DNA of 64,000 nucleotides from Clostridium aciditolerans (GTDB lineage: Bacteria > Bacillota > Clostridia > Clostridiales > Clostridiaceae): assembly GCF_016316925.1 (NCBI RefSeq), contig NZ_JAEEGB010000041.1, forward strand, positions 17,247 to 81,246. Reading direction: 5' to 3'. This document shows, piece after piece, positions 1 to 8,807 of this stretch; position 1 is the stretch's first letter, and every line of letters starts with the position of its first letter. The notes under the pieces are model-generated. The model worked only from the letters and a program-made list of their open reading frames with translations, ran no database searches and was not told the origin of the DNA. The position numbers and the translations under genes are program-made.

Positions 1-1666
1 CAATATCTGATAATAGCTTCAAAAACAACACTATAGCTGTAGCTATAAAAAAGAATAGTCCTAAAGAGCCTGAGGTGAATAGCAATAGTGTGGCTGATTG
101 CTTATTATAATTGTAACTGCCAATTTTTGAGGCAACCTCTAGAGGATTTTCATGTTTATTTAAAGCTGAAGGTATTTCTTTTACATTTTTATTTACTATA
201 TCAAGCTCATTTTTTAGCTCTTCAACAATAGGTCTTGTAGTTTTCCAATCATTAAAATTATATAGCTGAAACCTACCAAGTGCACAGATGTCTTTTTGAT
301 CCTTAATAAAATTATAATCACTCTCATTCAAAACAATAATGTTAGAGTAACAGTAATTGCTACTTTTAAATAACGCTTTATAAACAACCGCTTGTTCATA
401 TAATTCATATGTGCCACTGTTGAGAGTAAAGTTTAACTTAAGGGGTTCTATGTTCTTTTTATCAGTTTCATCCTTTCTTTCAAACTGACAAAGAGATATG
501 AATTTGTCCTTATCAACTCTTAAATTTGTTTTTCCTAATTTATTTATCTCTTTATCTGTCATAAGAATATAGAGATTTGGCATTTTATTAGTCACATAAT
601 AATATATAAATTCAAGTGTTTCATGCGCTTTTATCTTTTCATTATTTTTAACTATTATTCTCTTTACTTTTTCATCAGAAATTATATTTTTATCTTTAAT
701 TTCAGCATAAGAAATGTCATAAGTATTTGTATCTACTGCACTTTTTTCAGCTGTGATACAAAAGCTAAGCATAGCACCTACATAAAATATAACTACTGCA
801 ACTAACATTGAGAGGATAAATATTATTTTCTTAGTATCCTTAAACTTGCTATTTATATAGGTTATTAATATTAATTTATTATAGTAGACTTTTTTATTTT
901 TTTTACAAAGTTTTATCAATATTTCTCCAAATTGGGATATTATCATGTATACGCCTATTGGAATTAATATAGTTGATAATAGTAATGCTTGTCCTTGGTA
1001 TCTGCCCATAAATTCTAGATACAAAAATATTGACGCACACACAACTATGACTATTCCAACAATAGCTAATAGGGGATTGTTAACCCTGTTGTTTTGAACT
1101 TTTCTATTTTCCTTTAATAGTGTAATTATCTCAAATTTATAGGTAGTTGTTATTGTTGTAATTAAGTTAACAAAATATATACCTAAAAATATGCTAACTG
1201 AAAATATAAAGTTTTTAAAACCTATAGTGTAAGCTATTCCTCTAACTTCTAAAAGCCTTGTTATAACAATAAAAAATAGCCTTGAGAAAACGGCTCCTGT
1301 TAAAAGTCCTAATAGTATTGCACCAAAAGCAACTATTATATTTTCATAAATGATAATTTTTCTAATATCTTCAATTGTCATGCCCAGATTCATAAATACA
1401 CCAAATTCTTTTTTTCTCCACTTTATAAATGAAGAATGGGCATAGCTTATAAAAAATATACAAAACACTGCTAAGGCTACATTAGGAATAATCAACATCT
1501 GCAAAATACCTTTTTCTATTTGAGATGTTGTCCATAGTTTTTCATTAAAAATTAATGTTGAATATATAAAAAACATTGTTATAATGAAGCTGTTGCATAA
1601 GTAGTATACTAAGTATTTTTTTATATTTCCCTTAAAGTTTTTAATCGCTATATCTTTAAATGTCAT
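1..1666 (-). CDS. BceB-type ABC transporter permease (3' end outside window)
   Basis: FtsX-family permease of the peptide-antibiotic (bacitracin-type) detoxification transporters. It starts at an ATG (1666) behind a GGAGGTG site and overlaps the 3' end of the ATPase gene by 11 bases, so the two are translationally coupled. About 555 residues lie in the window and the reading frame is open to the left edge, whereas family members are about 650 residues. Visible are an N-terminal helix, a hydrophobic multi-helix block ending near residue 300, then a large polar extracellular segment, then another helix at the window edge (LFFFIATAIVLFLKLL). That arrangement, with the big domain between helices VII and VIII, is typical of BceB. 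The direct neighbours bceA, bceS and bceR support the call. Confidence 0.9.
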   Translation of the reverse strand, partial: MTFKDIAIKNFKGNIKKYLVYYLCNSFIITMFFIYSTLIFNEKLWTTSQIEKGILQMLIIPNVALAVFCIFFISYAHSSFIKWRKKEFGVFMNLGMTIEDIRKIIIYENIIVAFGAILLGLLTGAVFSRLFFIVITRLLEVRGIAYTIGFKNFIFSVSIFLGIYFVNLITTITTTYKFEIITLLKENRKVQNNRVNNPLLAIVGIVIVVCASIFLYLEFMGRYQGQALLLSTILIPIGVYMIISQFGEILIKLCKKNKKVYYNKLILITYINSKFKDTKKIIFILSMLVAVVIFYVGAMLSFCITAEKSAVDTNTYDISYAEIKDKNIISDEKVKRIIVKNNEKIKAHETLEFIYYYVTNKMPNLYILMTDKEINKLGKTNLRVDKDKFISLCQFERKDETDKKNIEPLKLNFTLNSGTYELYEQAVVYKALFKSSNYCYSNIIVLNESDYNFIKDQKDICALGRFQLYNFNDWKTTRPIVEELKNELDIVNKNVKEIPSALNKHENPLEVASKIGSYNYNKQSATLLLFTSGSLGLFFFIATAIVLFLKLLSDI

Positions 1667-2420
1667 AGCTTTCACCTCCGAGTACAGCTAAGGAGTTAAA
1701 GATGCTATCTAAGAATTCTTTTCTTGTACCTTTTTTAATAATTTCTGAGTGTATTTTTCCATCTTTAATAAATATAATCCTGTTGCAAAAACTTGCTGCA
1801 AAAACATCATGAGTTACTACTAATATAGTTGATTGAAGTACTCTATTCATCTTTTCAAAGCATTCCATAATACCTTTTGAGGACTTTGAATCTAAATTTC
1901 CAGTTGGCTCGTCTGCAAAGATTATTGATGGGTCGTTAATAAGTGCTCTACTTACAGCAACTCTCTGTTGCTGTCCTCCTGATATGTTATAAGGATATTT
2001 ATTTGCTATATTATATATTTCAAAAAGCTTCATAAGCTCTCCAGCTTTCTTTTCTATCTCATCTGAGGGTTTTTTATCTAAAATCATTGGAAGCATTATA
2101 TTTTCCTTTAAGGTTAAGCTATCTAAAAGATTAAAATCTTGAAATATATAGCCTATTTCTCTTCTCCTAAATAAAGCCAGCTCTTTTTTGCTCATTTCAC
2201 ATATCAATTTATTATTTATTGTTACTTTTCCTGAGGTTAACCTATCAATACCACTCAATACATTAAGTAGTGTTGTTTTTCCGCTGCCAGAGGGACCCAT
2301 TATACCTACAAACTCTCCAGTATCTATACTAAAAGATATTCCGTTTAACGCCTTTGTTGATCCTTCGCCTCTTTCACTACCATATATTTTTGTTAAATTA
2401 TTTGCTTTTAAAATTTCCAT
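1656..2420 (-). CDS. BceA-type ABC transporter ATP-binding protein
   Basis: ATPase partner of the BceB-like permease, of the LolD/MacB-like subfamily that pairs with FtsX permeases. In the 254-residue form, Walker A is GPSGSGKT near residue 42, the Q-loop is in YIFQDFNLL, the signature is NISGGQQQR and Walker B is IIFADEPTGNLDS, followed by a switch histidine (VVTHD). I chose the ATG at 2420 (MEILKANN), preceded by an AAGGGAG site. An upstream in-frame ATG (2465) would add 15 residues that do not resemble the family. It follows the histidine kinase gene after a 75-base gap and is probably co-transcribed with it. Confidence 0.93.
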   Translation of the reverse strand: MEILKANNLTKIYGSERGEGSTKALNGISFSIDTGEFVGIMGPSGSGKTTLLNVLSGIDRLTSGKVTINNKLICEMSKKELALFRRREIGYIFQDFNLLDSLTLKENIMLPMILDKKPSDEIEKKAGELMKLFEIYNIANKYPYNISGGQQQRVAVSRALINDPSIIFADEPTGNLDSKSSKGIMECFEKMNRVLQSTILVVTHDVFAASFCNRIIFIKDGKIHSEIIKKGTRKEFLDSIFNSLAVLGGESYDI

Positions 2421-2495
2421 AATAATCAGCTCCCTTTCATCTACAATCTTAAGGTTATTTACCACATATAAAAATTTATCTACGTGAAAATAACC

Positions 2496-3512
2496 TTACA
2501 ATTTTGAAAGGTATTTAACTGTAAACACCGTACCTATATCGACTTCTGATTCCTCTATATATATTTCATGTCCTAGCTTCAGCGCTATTTCTCTGGCTAT
2601 ATATAAGCCTATTCCAGTGGAGTTCCTTATTTTTCTTCCATTTTCCCCCGTAAAGAAAGGGTCAAATATCTTTTTAAAATCATAACTTGGTATACCAATA
2701 CCTTCATCTCTTACAGCTAAAAATACATTATTATCTTTTTTGAAAATATTAAAATATATATTTTTACTTTTCTTTTTTAATGAGCTGTATTTGACTGCGT
2801 TTGTGATTAGTTGTTCTATTATTGCCTTGTTCCATTTTCTATCTGTTATTATACAATTATCTTTTTCTTCACAGTTTAAAATAGGGAACACATCATTATT
2901 TATAAATGTACTTCTACTTGCATTGATTATCTCTTTTAGCTCATCATATAAGTTAATAGTTATAGGTTCAAAATCATTACTAAAACTATCAAGCTTTATA
3001 TAATTTAAAACTTGCTCTAAGGAAGCACACAAATTGTCATTTTCATATTCTATGTCCTTTAAAACTAATTCTAATTCTCCATTTTTATATTTATTTTTTT
3101 CTATTATAAGTCCGATAACAGATATATAGTTTTTAAACTTATGTATTGCACCGCTTAAAAAGTATATTTTATTTTTATAATCACTTAAGAGTTTTTGTTC
3201 CTTCTTAGAATATTTTAGGTTAATATGTTCAATTGCTTTTGATACTTCCTTTTGCTCTCTTGTTGATGCCTTTAGTCTTTGGTTCTCATCCTGCTGTATC
3301 GATATAATGTTCTTATTAAATCCGTAATATCTAAACAAATCAATTATCAGCGCGGTGGAAATAAGAAATACGGTTATTATAAAAGGATATATAATCTCAA
3401 CATTTTCACCTACAGTAAAGGAATAAAAGGTTGTTATCAATATCGAGTTTATTAACATAAAGAATATGTACAAAAGTTTATCTATAAAAAAGTTTTTAAT
3501 TGTATCTTTCAT
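2496..3512 (-). CDS. BceS-type intramembrane-sensing histidine kinase
   Basis: 338-residue sensor kinase. Two hydrophobic helices (about residues 13-32 and 40-60) are separated by only a few residues, so there is no real extracellular sensor domain. This is the hallmark of intramembrane-sensing kinases that read the state of a partner BceAB transporter. The phosphoacceptor region contains HKFKNYISVIGL. The HATPase domain shows the N-box (LITNAVKYSS), G1 (DEGIGIP), F box (IFDPFFTG) and G2 (STGIGLYIAREI). The ATG follows the response regulator stop by one base, with GAGGTGGAA as its site inside the upstream gene. Kinase, regulator, ATPase and permease lie in that order on the minus strand, the usual detoxification-module arrangement. 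Confidence 0.9.
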   Translation of the reverse strand: MKDTIKNFFIDKLLYIFFMLINSILITTFYSFTVGENVEIIYPFIITVFLISTALIIDLFRYYGFNKNIISIQQDENQRLKASTREQKEVSKAIEHINLKYSKKEQKLLSDYKNKIYFLSGAIHKFKNYISVIGLIIEKNKYKNGELELVLKDIEYENDNLCASLEQVLNYIKLDSFSNDFEPITINLYDELKEIINASRSTFINNDVFPILNCEEKDNCIITDRKWNKAIIEQLITNAVKYSSLKKKSKNIYFNIFKKDNNVFLAVRDEGIGIPSYDFKKIFDPFFTGENGRKIRNSTGIGLYIAREIALKLGHEIYIEESEVDIGTVFTVKYLSKL

Positions 3513-3513
3513 A

Positions 3514-4212
3514 TTATTCCACCTCTACTAGCACACTATCATCAAAAATATATCCAACACCTCTTTTAGTTTTTATAATATCTTTAATTCCTAACTCTTT
3601 AAATATGTTTTTAATTCTAGTTATATTAACCGTTAGCGTGTTTTCATCGACAAATGTATCCTCATTCCAAAGCTCCTGAAACAATTCACCTCTCTTAACT
3701 ACTCTTCCTGGATTCAGCAAAAACTTATTAATAAGCTTAAACTCGTTTTTAGAAAGTTCAACAATTCTATCTTTAAAATGAATAGAAAAATCTTTTTCTT
3801 CTAAATACAAGGCTGACCTTTCAATGTCTTTATTAGTAGAAGCATATTCACCATAGGTTCTTCTTAAAACAGCTTTAATTTTTGAATGTAGTATTTCTAA
3901 TTTAAAGGGCTTGGTTACATAATCATCTGCTCCTAGATCAATAGCTAAAATCTGATCTTTTTCTCCACTTCTAGCTGAAATTATTATTATTGGGATATTA
4001 GATTTAGTTCTAATATCCCTGCAAACATAATAACCATCAAAATAAGGTAAATTTATGTCTAATAATACTAATTTGGGTTTCTCTCTATTTATTTCATCTA
4101 ATATATTAATAAAATCCTTTACTATGTGCACATCATATCCTTTAGCTTCAAAATACTCCTTAGCTAATTCACATAGCTTAAAATCATCCTCTATTATACA
4201 AAGCTTATCCAT
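3514..4212 (-). CDS. BceR-type OmpR-family response regulator
   Basis: Two-domain regulator. The receiver has the acidic pair in IIEDD, the phosphoacceptor in VLLDINLPYFDG, the conserved Thr/Ser (IIISAR) and Lys (YVTKPF). A winged-helix DNA-binding domain follows (LSKNEFKLINKFLLNPG to KTKRGVGYIFD). The start is placed at the ATG at 4212 (MDKLCIIEDD) behind AGGAGGAAAT. A longer in-frame start at 4254 would add 14 residues and leave that strong site unused. It is the first gene of the minus-strand module and is expected to activate the bceAB genes in response to cell-wall-active peptides. Confidence 0.92.
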   Translation of the reverse strand: MDKLCIIEDDFKLCELAKEYFEAKGYDVHIVKDFINILDEINREKPKLVLLDINLPYFDGYYVCRDIRTKSNIPIIIISARSGEKDQILAIDLGADDYVTKPFKLEILHSKIKAVLRRTYGEYASTNKDIERSALYLEEKDFSIHFKDRIVELSKNEFKLINKFLLNPGRVVKRGELFQELWNEDTFVDENTLTVNITRIKNIFKELGIKDIIKTKRGVGYIFDDSVLVEVE

Positions 4213-4700
4213 ATTTCCTCCTAGTACCATTAATGTATCTTTTAAGTATATCATCTTATTTTTTGTATATAAACAGTATTCTTAGCTTCAGGTGAAGTTT
4301 GTCTACGACCGCTAGGCAATTCTGCCCGTTAAATGTTATTTAGGCATTTAACCTCCATTGAAATAGAAAAAAATTTAAATGTGGCTTTTTTAAAATAAGA
4401 ATAAGTGTTTGTATAAAGAATGAGAATTACACCAATAATATATATAACAAATGTTTGTTGTAATGAAAGGAAATATATATTAATAGGGCAAAAACATGAA
4501 AAATGACTTATTAAAATACTAAAATAACTTGCTTTTTGTAATAAAAGGTGATAAAGTTAAAAGATACTTAAATAAATCGTAATTAATTTAAACATAATAA
4601 TATTTGATTAGTATTTAAATATAGTATTTTGCTATTGAAATTTATTAACAAATTATTACAACGAGTTTAAGAAAAACAAAATTTTGGAGGTACACATAAT
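4213..4700. other. intergenic region upstream of bceR and the cold-shock gene
   Basis: No credible gene. The left part (about 4270-4345) has short dyads, including a segment (cttagcttcaggtgaag) that resembles, in reverse, part of the hairpin repeat at 42794-42825. The right part (4450-4700) is extremely AT-rich and should hold the cold-shock promoter and a long 5' untranslated leader, as is common for csp genes. Confidence 0.5.
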
Positions 4701-4898
4701 ATGACAGGTACAGTTAAATGGTTTAATTCAGAAAAAGGATTTGGATTTATTACAGGAGAAGATGGAAAAGATGTTTTCGCACATTTTTCTCAAATTAATA
4801 AAGATGGATACAAATCACTTGAAGAAGGTCAAAAAGTTTCTTACAACGTAGTTGAAGGACCAAAAGGACCTCAAGCAGAAAATATTACTATTGTATAA
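4701..4898 (+). CDS. cold-shock protein (CspA family)
   Basis: 65-residue single cold-shock domain of the usual size. The RNP1 motif (KGFGFI) and RNP2-like motif (DVFAHFSQI) are both present and the start [16 protein letters not shown] is typical. The protein binds single-stranded RNA or DNA and acts as an RNA chaperone. The start codon follows TTTTGGAGGTACACATA, a strong ribosome site. It is monocistronic: a strong terminator hairpin follows and the next gene is on the other strand. Which csp paralogue it is cannot be told from the window. Confidence 0.97.
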   Translation: MTGTVKWFNSEKGFGFITGEDGKDVFAHFSQINKDGYKSLEEGQKVSYNVVEGPKGPQAENITIV

Positions 4899-4911
4899 TC
4901 AGTAAATATTT

Positions 4912-4947
4912 TACCCCTTAAACAATAATATTGTTTAAGGGGTTTTT
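4912..4947 (+). terminator. rho-independent terminator after the cold-shock gene
   Basis: A perfect 14-bp stem (accccttaaacaat paired with attgtttaaggggt) with a 4-base loop is followed by a T-run. Confidence 0.9.
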
Positions 4948-5018
4948 AGCTGTTTAAGCTTAGAGTACACTTTAAATACACTTTTATAGTTTTTTAATCC
5001 AGCATAGAAATCATCATT

Positions 5019-5243
5019 TTATGCTTCACCAGGATCGTTGTAGTTGGTATCTTGAGGAGTATCTAGGTATTCAGCGCCCTCTGGGAGACCTACTACATAA
5101 TGAAAAGCAGTTTCGCCTGGATAAGAAAAACGGTCATAACTATTAGTATATGTGCCAATAAGTATCCAACCTTGCTCTAACCGTCTATTTGCATCACTCA
5201 TAATGGTTAAATCTTCAACCTTTTTAATGTTTTTTAAATCCAT
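5019..5243 (-). CDS. small conserved-looking protein of unknown function
   Basis: 74 residues, starting MDLKNIKKVEDLTI. The ATG at 5243 is preceded by GAGGTGATTACC. An in-frame GTG three codons upstream overlaps that site and is unlikely. The core (LEQGWILIGTY and FHYVVGLP) resembles small DUF1737/DUF4177-type proteins that carry a 'GW.L.GT' strand followed by a YVLG strand, but I cannot confirm membership. The C-terminus is acidic and Pro/Gly/Asn-rich. It is soluble, with no signal peptide, and stands alone, convergent with the cold-shock gene. Confidence 0.65.
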   Translation of the reverse strand: MDLKNIKKVEDLTIMSDANRRLEQGWILIGTYTNSYDRFSYPGETAFHYVVGLPEGAEYLDTPQDTNYNDPGEA

Positions 5244-5650
5244 GGTAATCACCTCTAGCTCATCTATTTTTATAAGCTCATATCAAAATAAGCAAACTCA
5301 ATTGAGTCTAAGAATTACTTAATAATCTCACTAATTATTGTTAGCATAGTCAGACATTTTATTTAATAAATATTAAGTTTTTATGAGTTAACTATAGTGG
5401 TATATATTGAAAATATTAACTAATAATTGAACTTAGCTTAAAGTTACACTAAATGATTAAGTATAATTTCATTCAACTAGCACAAGAACTCAAGCTATAG
5501 AAAAACTAACTTTCCATCAAGTAACCCTATTTGCGGTTTAAGTTTACCTTATATTTTTCAGCGGATTTGAATCAATATTTTTTAAAGAGGAATCATAATT
5601 ACAATATGGTATTATTAATATAGTAATAGAAATAAAAAGGGGAGGATTAT
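5244..5650. other. AT-rich intergenic region between divergent genes
   Basis: No gene, RNA gene or recognised riboswitch is visible. It should contain the promoters for the minus-strand small protein and the plus-strand antiporter. Confidence 0.5.
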
Positions 5651-7657
5651 TTGGAGATATTTATAATTATTTTAATTTTACTAGCAGGCATTGGAATTTC
5701 TAATATTATAAATCGTTTTATTCCTTCATTCCCTATTCCATTGATTCAGATTTCTTTAGGAATGATACTAGCAATCCTGCCACTAGGTATACATATGGCA
5801 TTAGAACCAGAGTTATTTTTAGTGTTATTTATTGCGCCTCTTTTGTTCAATGATGGAAAACGAGTGTCAAGAAGTGAATTGTGGAATTTAAGAACTCCAA
5901 TTTTATTGATGGCACTTGGATTAGTTTTTGTAACGGTATTTATTGTAGGATATATTATTCACTGGATGATTCCGTCCATAACTTTATCAGCGGCATTTGC
6001 ATTGGCAGCAATTTTGTCACCAACAGATGCAGTGGCAGTTCAAGCTTTATCTAAGAGAATCCATTTACCTAAAAAAATAATGAACCTTCTTGAAGGAGAA
6101 GCATTAATAAATGACGCTTCAGGATTAGTAGCATTTAAGTTTGCCGTTGCTGCAACTGTTAGCGGGAGTTTCTCACTAATTAAAGCTACGACTAGCTTCT
6201 TTATAATTGCTATTGGAGGCCTGTTATGTGGGGTTGTTTTATCTTTTATAATCATTCATATACGTAGACTTATTCGACGTTTAGGTATGGAGGACGTTAC
6301 AATCCAAATGTTGATTCAGATATTAACTCCATTTATCATTTATTTAACCTCAGAACATTTAGGGTTATCGGGAATCTTAGCTGTTGTTTCTGGAGGTATT
6401 ATACACTCTATTGAACATGAGCATACAGAGTCCTTTATGTCAAAATTGCAAATTGTTTCAGATAGTACCTGGTTTGTAATTTTATTTATTTTAAATGGTC
6501 TTGTTTTCTTAATTCTTGGATTGCAAATTCCTGGTGTAATAAAAATAATATTTATAGATGAGAAATTTAATAACCTACAGGTTTTCGGATATATTGTGGT
6601 TATTTCCATCATTTTAACTTTAATTCGATTTCTATGGGTTTACATATTTGGTGAAGGAAAATTCAGATTTAGGGAAGAAGGAATTTTTAATAAGTTAAGA
6701 TTCAAAGCAGCTGTTTTAACATCCCTTTCAGGTGTTAGAGGAGCAGTAACTTTGGCGGGAGCATTTTCAATTCCCTATGTTTTACAAGGTGGAGCCCCAT
6801 TCCCACAACGTGATTTAATTATATTTATATCAGCAGGAGTTATCCTTTTTAGTCTGCTTGAAACAAGTATAATTCTGCCTATTCTTGTGAAAAAAGAGGA
6901 ACAGTCAAAAGGGGAAGATAAAAATAAAATTGAGCGAAAAGCATTTATAAAAGTAATAGAGGCTTCTATTAAAGTATTAAAGGAAGAGATAAATGATGAA
7001 AATAAAAAAGCTGCCTTATATGTTATTTCTAGCTATAATAGATATATTAGGAAGAGTTATAGAAGTGAAAATCAAGTAGAGTTAAATTTGAAGTCTAGTG
7101 AAATGAAAAAGGATATTTATGCTAAGGCACTTAAAGTAGAAGAAGATGAAATTGAGCACTTATTTAAAGCGGGAGAGATTTCTCAAAATGTCTACAATGT
7201 TCTTAAAGAGAAATTTAATCACACAGAAAGTATTCTATCTAATGGACTAAAACATAGAATTAATATAGCTATTTCAATAATTAAAGGAGTAGCTTTAAAA
7301 ATATTCTCTTCATCTAAAAATGACTCTATGACTGATGTTAAGGAAATTGAATCAGCTAAAATATTGGCATATAACGCAGCCATATCAGCTATTAGAAAAG
7401 AAATTAACGACGAAAATAGAGGAATCTCATTAGAGATAATTGCACATTATACTGAATATATTAGAAGAATACAAAGAGGTAGTCAGCCTAAAGATAATGA
7501 ACAATTTAATAAACATAAAAGAGAACTTCAATTTAAAGCTATTGAAGTACAGAGGAAAGAAGTTCAATCTCTCTTTGAAAATGGCGAAATCAATCGTGAG
7601 CTTGCAAATAAGTTAAGAAAATTTATTAATTATTGGGAAGCTACTATAATGGAATAA
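5651..7657 (+). CDS. CPA1-family Na+/H+ antiporter with duplicated cytoplasmic tail
   Basis: 668-residue cation/proton antiporter starting at TTG behind AGGGGAGGATTAT. Residues 1 to about 415 form about 12 membrane helices with CPA1 landmarks: the DGKRV segment after helix 3, LSPTDAVAV near 125 and GEALINDASGLVAF near 150 (the ND pair of the transport site), then LSGVRGAVTLAGAFSIP near 365. The remaining 250 residues are charged, helical and presumably cytoplasmic. They contain two tandem homologous units (about 434-527 and 570-666) sharing an EINDEN block, a [HN].YIR[KR] block, and an 'E...[HS]LF..GEI....[YA]..L..' block. The protein exports Na+ (or K+) in exchange for protons. It may be co-transcribed with the following small gene. 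Confidence 0.92.
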   Translation: MEIFIIILILLAGIGISNIINRFIPSFPIPLIQISLGMILAILPLGIHMALEPELFLVLFIAPLLFNDGKRVSRSELWNLRTPILLMALGLVFVTVFIVGYIIHWMIPSITLSAAFALAAILSPTDAVAVQALSKRIHLPKKIMNLLEGEALINDASGLVAFKFAVAATVSGSFSLIKATTSFFIIAIGGLLCGVVLSFIIIHIRRLIRRLGMEDVTIQMLIQILTPFIIYLTSEHLGLSGILAVVSGGIIHSIEHEHTESFMSKLQIVSDSTWFVILFILNGLVFLILGLQIPGVIKIIFIDEKFNNLQVFGYIVVISIILTLIRFLWVYIFGEGKFRFREEGIFNKLRFKAAVLTSLSGVRGAVTLAGAFSIPYVLQGGAPFPQRDLIIFISAGVILFSLLETSIILPILVKKEEQSKGEDKNKIERKAFIKVIEASIKVLKEEINDENKKAALYVISSYNRYIRKSYRSENQVELNLKSSEMKKDIYAKALKVEEDEIEHLFKAGEISQNVYNVLKEKFNHTESILSNGLKHRINIAISIIKGVALKIFSSSKNDSMTDVKEIESAKILAYNAAISAIRKEINDENRGISLEIIAHYTEYIRRIQRGSQPKDNEQFNKHKRELQFKAIEVQRKEVQSLFENGEINRELANKLRKFINYWEATIME

Positions 7658-7685
7658 GAATCTGTATTTCTTAGAGGTGAAGAAA

Positions 7686-7874
7686 ATGAATAAAAATCAA
7701 ATGTTATCTATGGACCCATATATGCTGCTAAGTTTTATAAATACTAAGCTGAGAGATGAATTTGAAAGTATTGAAAGTTTATCTAGTTATTATGATCTAA
7801 AGGAGAAAGATATTATAGATAGGCTCAGTGTCATAGGTTATGAATATGATAGCAGTACTAATCAATTTAAATGA
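7686..7874 (+). CDS. DUF4250 family protein
   Basis: 62-residue soluble protein recognisable as DUF4250 by MDPYMLLSFINTKLRDEF followed by a helix-turn-helix-like segment (YYDLKEKDIIDRLSVIGYEY) and a terminal N.QF. The ATG at 7686 has GAGGTGA correctly placed, and an in-frame GTG nine bases upstream lies inside that site. The function of the family is not known. The gene follows the antiporter stop by 28 bases and is likely in the same transcript. Confidence 0.85.
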   Translation: MNKNQMLSMDPYMLLSFINTKLRDEFESIESLSSYYDLKEKDIIDRLSVIGYEYDSSTNQFK

Positions 7875-7965
7875 TGAACGGCGAAGAAAGTGAGAATATT
7901 CTAGCTAAGCTAATTTATGATAAGAAACAATAAAAAAAGATAAAATAGAAATTATGAAATCGATA

Positions 7966-8004
7966 CAACATGGTTGACTAATCAACTATGTTGTGTTATT
8001 TTAT
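7966..8004 (+). terminator. probable rho-independent terminator after antiporter/DUF4250
   Basis: A stem of about 12 bp (caacatggttga with tcaactatgttg, one G-T pair) is followed by tgttattttatttt. Confidence 0.75.
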
Positions 8005-8077
8005 TTTAGTCAGAAGTTTTGCTTTGTAAGTTATAGAAATCCAAAGTAAGGAAACAGTAAAATATATGGCTACAAGG

Positions 8078-8310
8078 CCGAAAATTGACTTACACCTCGG
8101 ACTATGTTTCCAAGCTTCAGTCCGTTAAAAACTTTTAGTCAGTCTAAAGCTTGTGTTTTAGACGACCTAAGAACTTAGATAAACTCGCTCTGCTCAAACA
8201 GTATCTAAGATCTAAGGTTGTCTTAAAACCCTTCACTAAGACTGACACAAAATTTTTAAATCTACCTTTAGCTTTGGAAACATAGCCCTTTGCGTAAGTC
8301 AATTTTCTAG
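8078..8310. repeat. long palindromic dispersed element, copy A
   Basis: Imperfect inverted repeat with arms of about 95 bp. The left arm (gaaaattgacttacacctcg, on through ctatgtttccaa, agtcagtct and gttttagac to 8170) matches the reverse complement of the right arm, which ends gcgtaagtcaattttctag. The centre (8161-8210) is an unrelated spacer with its own small hairpin. Copy B lies at 32644-33000. An open frame crossing the right arm on the minus strand (8144-8386) is probably not a gene. Confidence 0.85.
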
Positions 8311-8342
8311 ATTGTAACTTTATATAGAATAGGAGAAAACAT

Positions 8343-8807
8343 ATGGATAATAAAATAAGACCTTTACTTAAGTTAACAAATAGCATATATAGATGTACAC
8401 AGGCTTATATTGATAAAAAACTTGAAAAATTTAATCTTACTATAGGAACATATCCTTATTTATTTGTATTAAATAGAAATGAAGGGATAAGTCAAAATGA
8501 AATAAGCAGGGAACTTAATGTAGATAAAGCCATGTCTGCGAGAACTGTAAAAAAATTAATAGAGCTTGGCTACATAAGAAAAGAAGAAAATGAAGAGGAT
8601 ATACGAGCTTATAAGCTTTATATAACAGATAAAGCAAAGAGCATAATTCCTGAAATTACTGAAATTCTTGATGATTTCGCTAATATTTTAGTACAGGGAA
8701 ATGACAGAGAAACAATAGAAACTTCTTTAGACTTTTTAGAAAGTGTTTTAGAAAATGGCAAGAGACACAGAAAGAAATGTTGTGAAAGGATGAAAAGTAT
8801 TGAATAA
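8343..8807 (+). CDS. MarR-family transcriptional regulator
   Basis: 154-residue winged-helix repressor. The N-terminal dimerisation helix is followed by ISQNEISRELNVDKAMSARTVKKLIELGYI, the recognition helix region, then the wing (RKEENEEDIRAYKLYITDKAK). The ATG follows AGGAGAAAACAT. The gene overlaps the MFS exporter gene by 8 bases, so the pair is translationally coupled, and the regulator most likely represses its own operon until a toxic compound binds. A Cys pair and basic tail (KRHRKKCCERMK) end the protein. The palindromic element A lies just upstream and could affect expression. Confidence 0.92.
   Translation: MDNKIRPLLKLTNSIYRCTQAYIDKKLEKFNLTIGTYPYLFVLNRNEGISQNEISRELNVDKAMSARTVKKLIELGYIRKEENEEDIRAYKLYITDKAKSIIPEITEILDDFANILVQGNDRETIETSLDFLESVLENGKRHRKKCCERMKSIE

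Noticed and set aside
623-805. 60-codon plus-strand frame at the left edge
   Set aside because: Antisense to the BceB-like permease, whose frame is open through the whole interval.
8144-8386. 80-codon frame on the minus strand with KLTYAKGYVSKAKGRFKNF
   Set aside because: It is read through the right arm of palindromic element A. The frame stays open in copy B, but the differences between copies are mostly amino-acid-changing, which argues against coding. No good ribosome site.
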